Shown here: one piece after another, positions 5,905 through 9,701 of the stretch
Numbering within the stretch: position 1 is the stretch's first letter
How the letters are laid out: each line of letters starts with the position of its first letter
Origin: Oscillospiraceae bacterium
GTDB lineage: Bacteria; Bacillota; Clostridia; Oscillospirales; Ruminococcaceae
Assembly (NCBI GenBank): GCA_018110855.1
Contig: JAGBFZ010000234.1
Coordinates: 1 to 9,701 of the forward strand
Reading direction: 5' to 3'
DNA: 9,701 nt
Program-made: the position numbers and the translations under genes
Notes under the pieces: generated by a model
Told to the model about the DNA's origin: nothing
Database searches by the model: none
Seen by the model: the letters and a program-made list of their open reading frames with translations, nothing else

Positions 5905-7445
5905 ATGTCCCACCAGACAGTAATTGTTCTCGACTTCGGCGGTCAGTATAATCAGCTTATCGCAAGGCGCGTGCGTGAATGCGGCGTTTACTGCGAGGTC
6001 AAGTCCTACAAAACACCAATTGAAGAGATAAAGGCGGCAGCTCCTGCGGGTATTATCTTCACAGGAGGTCCCAACAGCGTATATCTTGAGACCTCTCCCC
6101 GTATCGGCAGAGAGATATTTGAGCTTGGCGTGCCTGTGCTCGGAATATGCTACGGCTGTCAGCTGATGGCGCATGTTCTCGGCGGAGAGGTTTCCACCTG
6201 CATTACCTCGGAATACGGCAAGACTGAAACGGAATATGATAAATCCTGCGTTCTTTTCGGCGCAGTTTCGGATATGCCCGAAAAGGCAGTTTCATGGATG
6301 AGCCATACCGATTATGTTTCCAAGGTCCCCGAGGGCTTCAGGATCACCGCTCACACCGCAAACTGTCCCGCAGCAGCAATGAAAACAAGGAAAAGAAGCT
6401 GTACGCTGTTCAGTTCCACCCCGAGGTAAATCATACTCAGTACGGTCTGGGAATGATCGACAGCTTCCTTAAAAATGTGTGCGGCTGCACAGGCGACTGG
6501 ACAATGAGCAATTATGCAAAGACTGCAATAAACGATATCAGAGCCAAGGTGGGAGACGGCAAAGTCCTGCTTGCACTTTCGGGAGGCGTTGACAGCTCTG
6601 TTGCCGCAGCTCTTCTTGCAAAGGCAGTGGGCAGTCAGCTGACCTGCATTTTCGTAGATCACGGCTTTATGAGAAAGAACGAAGGCGACGAGGTAGAAGC
6701 CGCATTTGCAGACTGGGGCATTAACTTTGTAAGAGTAAATGCCAAGGAGCAGTTTATGTCAAAGCTCAGAGGCGTTTCTGACCCCGAGACAAAGCGAAAG
6801 ACCATCGGCGAGGAATTTATCCGTGTATTCGAGCGTGAAGCAAAGAAGATAGGAACAGTGGATTATCTCGTTCAGGGAACTATCTATCCCGATGTTATCG
6901 AAAGCGGTGCGGGAGACGCAGCCGTTATCAAGTCTCATCACAACGTTGGCGGACTTCCCGATTATGTGGATTTCAAGGAGATTATCGAGCCTTTAAGACT
7001 TCTTTTCAAGGACGAGGTCCGTGCTCTTGGACGTGAGCTTGGACTATCGGATATTCTCGTTGACCGTCAGCCCTTCCCCGGACCGGGACTTGCCATAAGA
7101 ATAATCGGCGAGATCACAGATGATAAGCTTGAGATACTCAAAGACGCTGATTTCATCTTCCGTGAGGAGATCGCAAAAGCAGGACTTGACAAGTCCATCA
7201 ATCAGTATTTTGCCGTTCTTACCAATAACCGTTCTGTGGGCGTAATGGGTGACGGCAGGACTTACGATTATACGCTTGCACTCAGAGCCGTTGAGACCTC
7301 CGACTTTATGACAGCCGAGTTCTCCCGTATTCCATATGATGTTCTTGCTGTGGCTTCCAACAGGATAGTCAACGAGGTCAAGAACATCAACAGAGTGGTG
7401 TATGATATCACCACCAAGCCCCCTGCAACTATTGAGTGGGAATAA
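5905..7445 (+). pseudogene. guaA: GMP synthase (glutamine-hydrolysing) GuaA, broken by a single-base frameshift
   Basis: GuaA converts XMP to GMP using ATP and ammonia from glutamine. The first frame (5905 to a stop at 6427-6429) carries the class I glutamine amidotransferase: [25 protein letters not shown] and GICYGCQ with nucleophile Cys82. The rest is read in the -1 frame: AVQFHPEV (His172 and Glu174 of the triad in joined numbering), the ATP-pyrophosphatase loop LSGGVDSS (226-232), [33 protein letters not shown], and the family-typical C-terminus [11 protein letters not shown]. The break is at ATG 6379-6381: adding one G there gives [14 protein letters not shown], as in normal GuaA, and joins 159 + 354 codons into 513 residues, the usual length. 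No other damage is seen, so the lesion is recent or a sequence error. As it stands two pieces are encoded (5905-6429 and the frame ending at 7445). The ribosome site AAGAGGT is 7 bases before ATG. Confidence 0.9.
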
Positions 7446-7452
7446 AATAAAG

Positions 7453-7499
7453 AATCCTGAAAACCCTGAAATAACGGGGTTTTCAGGATTTTTCTTTTG
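7453..7499 (+). terminator. Intrinsic terminator of guaA
   Basis: A perfect 14-bp stem, AATCCTGAAAACCC (7453-7466) with GGGTTTTCAGGATT (7477-7490), encloses a 10-base loop and is followed by a T-rich run (TTTCTTTT). It begins 7 bases after the guaA stop. The A-run on the 5' side might allow some activity on the other strand, but no minus-strand gene ends here. Confidence 0.93.
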
Positions 7500-7826
7500 T
7501 CTTTTGTTAACAGGAAGCTGTGAGATATTATTCCGGAGTTATCCCAAAATATAATTGTTTGTTGATCTGAGCAGAGATATTATTTTGTTCATGATTTTTT
7601 GCTGAAATATTGTGGAAAATTTTCAAAAAATTATTGCAATTTCCGGAAAAATGTGTTATAATTACTGTAGCTTTCGGAAAGAGTTTAGCTCATATCGAAG
7701 ATATTGTTAACGAATCGGTCTTTTGGGCGACAATTTCTTGGACATCAAGTAAAGAAAAATCTCATCCCGACTGTCTGACTATGTTTATAAATTATCATTC
7801 TATATTTTTAAGGAGGTCTTTAAAAG
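7500..7826. other. Gene-free region upstream of the SDR gene
   Basis: About 330 AT-rich bases with no supportable gene; an open frame starting at 7610 runs into the SDR gene out of frame and has no ribosome site. The region holds a promoter at 7634-7662, two similar palindromes at 7640-7649 (TTTCCGGAAA) and 7671-7681 (CTTTCGGAAAG), an 11-base direct repeat GAGATATTATT at 7522-7532 and 7574-7584, and a leader of about 155 bases. No known riboswitch was recognised in the leader; only weak hairpins are visible, for example CTTG-gacat-CAAG inside a TTTCTT...AAGAAA bracket around 7735-7758. Confidence 0.6.
7634..7662 (+). promoter_or_regulatory. Promoter of the SDR gene
   Basis: TTGCAA (7634-7639), 17 bases, TATAAT (7657-7662). 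The perfect palindrome TTTCCGGAAA lies in the spacer and CTTTCGGAAAG lies around the expected start site (about 7669), so a regulator binding both could block transcription. The leader to ATG 7827 is about 155 bases. Confidence 0.7.
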
Positions 7827-8627
7827 ATGGACAGATTAAAAGGCAAGGTTGCGATCGTAACCGGATCAACCAGCGGAATTGGAGTCGGAATTGCAAAGCT
7901 TTTTGCAGCAGAAGGCGCAAAGGTTGTAATTTGCGGACGACGTGAGGCAAAGGGACAAGCAGTGGTTGACAGTATAACTGCCGAGGGCGGAGAAGCATTC
8001 TATCATTTTATGGACATCACTGCAACCGAGAGCATCGAGGCTCTTCTTGCGGATACTGTGAAGAAATACGGCAAGATCGACATACTCGTTAATAACGCCG
8101 CAAATGTCGGATTAAAGGACGGTCGTGTGGACGAGCTTACTCTTGAAATGTGGGATAGCATTTTCCAGAGCGATATCCGCGGTACTTTCTATGCAATTAA
8201 GTGCGCACTTCCTTATATGAAAGAAAACAAGGGCGGCTCTATCATCAATATTGGTTCCATGGCTTCCTGCGGCGGTGACTTAGGCTCTACTGCTTATGCC
8301 TGTGCAAAGGCAGGAGTGGATATGCTTACAAAGTCCACTGCTCTTCAGTACGGCAAGGACAACATTCGCTGCAACTGTGTTCGCCCCGGACTGATCGTTA
8401 CACCCGAAAACGAGGCTTATGTTCCGCAGGCGCTTAAGGATGTATTCCTGAATAACATTATGGTCAATCGTTATGGTGCTCCTGCAGATATTGCAAATAT
8501 GTGTGTTTATCTGGCATCCGATGAAAGCGAATACTTCACAGGTCAGGTCGTTACAGTTGACGGCGGCTTGAATGCTCATGTGTCCACAGTTGGTGAATTC
8601 AAGAAGCTGAATTCCCGCACATGGTAA
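7827..8627 (+). CDS. Short-chain dehydrogenase/reductase, hydroxysteroid-dehydrogenase-like or FabG-like
   Basis: A 266-residue classical SDR with a Rossmann fold. The cofactor loop is TGSTSGIG (12-19), NNAAN (89-93) follows strand 4, and the catalytic residues are Ser144 (NIGSMAS), Tyr157 and Lys161 (YACAK). The C-terminal half has IRCNCVRPGLIVTPENEAY and EYFTGQVVTVDGG. Arg38-Arg39 after strand 2 (ICGRR) suggests NADP(H) preference. The stretch GKDNIRCNCVRPGLI, the APADIAN segment and a C-terminal tail beyond DGG recall gut bacterial 7-alpha-hydroxysteroid dehydrogenases. SDR similarity rarely fixes substrate, however, and a 3-oxoacyl or sugar alcohol reductase is equally possible. AAGGAGG at 7810-7816, 10 bases before ATG, is near-ideal. 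It is a single-gene unit with its own promoter. Cytosolic, probably a tetramer like its relatives. Confidence 0.9.
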   Translation: MDRLKGKVAIVTGSTSGIGVGIAKLFAAEGAKVVICGRREAKGQAVVDSITAEGGEAFYHFMDITATESIEALLADTVKKYGKIDILVNNAANVGLKDGRVDELTLEMWDSIFQSDIRGTFYAIKCALPYMKENKGGSIINIGSMASCGGDLGSTAYACAKAGVDMLTKSTALQYGKDNIRCNCVRPGLIVTPENEAYVPQALKDVFLNNIMVNRYGAPADIANMCVYLASDESEYFTGQVVTVDGGLNAHVSTVGEFKKLNSRTW

Positions 8628-8673
8628 CTTAGCATTGCATAGCGTATTTCGCTGATACTTAGCTTGCCATAGC
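8628..8673 (+). repeat. Imperfect direct repeat after the SDR gene
   Basis: CTTAGCATTGCATAGC (8628-8643) and CTTAGCTTGCCATAGC (8658-8673) match at 13 of 16 positions, with starts 30 bases apart. They begin right after the SDR stop codon. No function assigned; they may be remnants of a duplication. Confidence 0.4.
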
Positions 8674-8691
8674 TTTGAAATTGCATATTAT

Positions 8692-8727
8692 ATGGGGCTG
8701 CCGCAGCACACACTGCAGCAGCCCCAT
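8692..8727. other. Strong hairpin between the SDR and tRNA genes
   Basis: ATGGGGCTGC (8692-8701) pairs perfectly with GCAGCCCCAT (8718-8727). Inside, after one C/A mismatch, GCAG (8703-8706) pairs with CTGC (8713-8716) around the loop CACACA. No T-tract follows on either strand, so it is not a typical intrinsic terminator. It may still end or stabilise the SDR transcript, which has no other terminator, or be a small repeat unit. Confidence 0.6.
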
Positions 8728-8802
8728 AAATAGTTATAAGATGCGTTTTATAGCCTTTGTTCGGCATTGCCCATTGAGCTTGGCGAATCAAAAGTTGTGC
8801 AT

Positions 8803-8829
8803 AAAAAAAGACACACCGGAAAGTGTGTC
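8803..8829 (-). terminator. Terminator of the tRNA-Leu gene
   Basis: On the minus strand GACACAC-tttccg-GTGTGTC (8810-8829) is a perfect 7-bp stem followed by seven T's (8803-8809). It begins 6 bases past the tRNA CCA end. Confidence 0.88.
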
Positions 8830-8835
8830 AAGGTC

Positions 8836-8918
8836 TGGTGCGGATAGTGGGGGTCGAACCCACACGGTTTCCCGTCAGATTTTGAGTCTGATTCGTCTGC
8901 CAATTCCGACATATCCGC
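8836..8918 (-). tRNA. tRNA-Leu (CAA anticodon)
   Basis: Type II tRNA on the minus strand. The acceptor stem is GCGGATA/TATCCGC, followed by discriminator A and an encoded CCA (8836-8838). The anticodon stem is TCAGA/TCTGA around CTCAAAA, with anticodon CAA at 8882-8884, reading UUG leucine codons. The long variable arm is CGG-GAAA-CCG, and the T arm is GTGGG-TTCGACC-CCCAC. The D region (TCGGAATTGGCAGACG) is typical of leucine tRNAs. It has its own promoter and terminator. Confidence 0.95.
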
Positions 8919-8926
8919 ATACAGCT

Positions 8927-8955
8927 ATTATATCATATTTTTAATTATTTGTCAA
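8927..8955 (-). promoter_or_regulatory. Consensus promoter of the tRNA-Leu gene
   Basis: On the minus strand TTGACA (8950-8955), 17 bases, TATAAT (8927-8932): a perfect sigma-A consensus. The expected start near 8920 leaves only about two bases before the mature tRNA 5' end. Confidence 0.88.
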
Positions 8956-8994
8956 GTGTAAAAATCGTAAAAACAGGGAGCCGAATTCAAAATA

Positions 8995-9023
8995 TTGACT
9001 TTACCAATTAAATGTGATATAAT
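8995..9023 (+). promoter_or_regulatory. Promoter of thrH
   Basis: TTGACT (8995-9000), 17 bases, TATAAT (9018-9023). Transcription would start near 9030, giving a leader of about 50 bases. It diverges from the tRNA promoter, with about 40 bp between the two -35 boxes. Confidence 0.82.
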
Positions 9024-9081
9024 AATATAAAATCTGCATATTTTGGCAGGATCACATATCAGAAAAGTGAGGAAATATACT

Positions 9082-9684
9082 ATGAATATTGTTTGTCTTG
9101 ACCTGGAAGGCGTTCTCGTTCCCGAGATATGGATAGCATTTGCGGAGGCAAGCGGCATCCCCGAGCTGAAAAAGACCACCCGCGACGAGCCTGATTATGA
9201 TAAGCTCATGAAATGGCGCATCGGTATTCTCAAGGAGCACGGCTTAGGACTTAAGGAAATTCAGGATACCATCGCAAAGATAGACCCTATGCCCGGAGCA
9301 AAGGAATTCTTGGACGAGCTTCGTTCTATGACACAGGTAATTATCATCAGTGATACCTTCACACAGTTTGCTTCTCCTCTTATGAAGAAGCTGGGCTGGC
9401 CCACCATTTTCTGCAACTCTCTTGAGGTTTCCGAAAACGGCGAGGTAACAGGCTTCAAAATGCGCTGCGAGCAGTCCAAGCTCACCACCGTAAAGGCTCT
9501 CCAGTCCATCGGATATGACACCATCGCCAGCGGAGACAGCTACAACGACCTGGGTATGATAAAGGCAAGCAAGGCAGGCTTCCTTTTCAAGAGCACTGAC
9601 AAGATAAAGAACGATAACCCCGAGCTCCCTGCATATGAGACCTATGAGGAGCTTATGGCTGCTATCAAGAAGGTTCTTGACTGA
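9082..9684 (+). CDS. thrH: ThrH-like phosphoserine phosphatase / homoserine phosphotransferase
   Basis: A 200-residue HAD-superfamily enzyme matching ThrH, which in Pseudomonas dephosphorylates phosphoserine and can pass the phosphate to homoserine, linking serine and threonine synthesis. The N-terminus CLDLEGVLVPEIWIAFAE with nucleophile Asp7, the Glu9 in place of the more common second Asp, and TTRDEPDYDKLM are ThrH hallmarks. Motif II is IIISDTF (Ser90), the motif III lysine is probably Lys133, and motif IV is GDSYND (Asp152 and Asp156). The length fits the family. The frame opens at a TTG (9043), but ATG 9082 has GAGG at 9069-9072, 9 bases upstream, and gives the family's usual start. No partner gene of serine or threonine synthesis is visible, and the sequence ends 17 bases after the stop. 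Confidence 0.9.
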   Translation: MNIVCLDLEGVLVPEIWIAFAEASGIPELKKTTRDEPDYDKLMKWRIGILKEHGLGLKEIQDTIAKIDPMPGAKEFLDELRSMTQVIIISDTFTQFASPLMKKLGWPTIFCNSLEVSENGEVTGFKMRCEQSKLTTVKALQSIGYDTIASGDSYNDLGMIKASKAGFLFKSTDKIKNDNPELPAYETYEELMAAIKKVLD

Positions 9685-9701
9685 TTTTTTTGAGAAAATA
9701 C

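Noticed and set aside
6376..6390. Programmed -1 ribosomal frameshift in guaA
   Set aside because: No canonical X-XXY-YYZ slippery heptamer in the right frame and no evident downstream stimulator; guaA is not known for recoding. A single-base loss or sequence error explains it better.
7610..7945. 111-residue open frame overlapping the SDR start
   Set aside because: No ribosome site, starts before the promoter, and its second half is the SDR sequence in a wrong frame.
8640..8920. Integrated element at the tRNA-Leu gene
   Set aside because: No integrase gene and no repeated copy of the tRNA 3' end is visible in the window.
8675..8944. 89-residue open frame across the tRNA
   Set aside because: It runs through the antisense of the tRNA and its terminator and has no ribosome site.

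Overview
The window looks like a chromosomal segment of an anaerobic, low-to-mid GC Firmicute, most likely a gut or rumen Ruminococcus-type member of the Clostridia. The clues are AAGGAGG-type ribosome binding sites, near-consensus TTGACA-17-TATAAT promoters, oxygen-sensitive enzymes (the radical-SAM tyrosine lyase ThiH and a 2-hydroxyacyl-CoA dehydratase-like iron-sulfur protein) and overall protein character. The genus is an inference. There is no CRISPR array, insertion sequence or phage gene. Accessory traits are limited to an orphan SUKH-type immunity gene and a partial protein of unknown function.

Left part (1-2485, minus strand): a partial Ser-rich protein running off the left edge (1-563) lies 16 bp behind a 2-hydroxyacyl-CoA dehydratase-like gene (580-1842). 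That gene has its own promoter, with a palindrome over the -35 box. Upstream is a SUKH-3-like immunity gene (1925-2401), whose promoter shows that translation starts well inside the longest open frame.

Centre (2550-5779, plus strand): a thiazole-branch thiamin operon, thiS-thiG-cupin-thiH-tenI, with tight spacing and a strong promoter. The leader has no recognisable TPP riboswitch; it carries a very stable hairpin followed by five T's. thiF is absent from the cluster, an unassigned metal-cupin gene sits between thiG and thiH, and the last gene looks like the thiazole tautomerase TenI rather than ThiE.

Right-centre (5825-7499, plus strand): guaA (GMP synthase) with its own promoter and a textbook terminator. 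The frame is broken by one missing base near 6381. Restoring one G gives a normal 513-residue protein, so this is either a real pseudogene or a sequence error.

Right part (7500-9701): a gene-free promoter region with two similar palindromes, a short-chain dehydrogenase/reductase (7827-8627), a strong hairpin without a U-tract, a tRNA-Leu(CAA) on the minus strand with its own consensus promoter and terminator, and thrH (phosphoserine phosphatase / homoserine phosphotransferase, 9082-9684) with its own promoter. These are independent transcription units. The only clear multi-gene pathway is the thiazole branch of thiamin synthesis.
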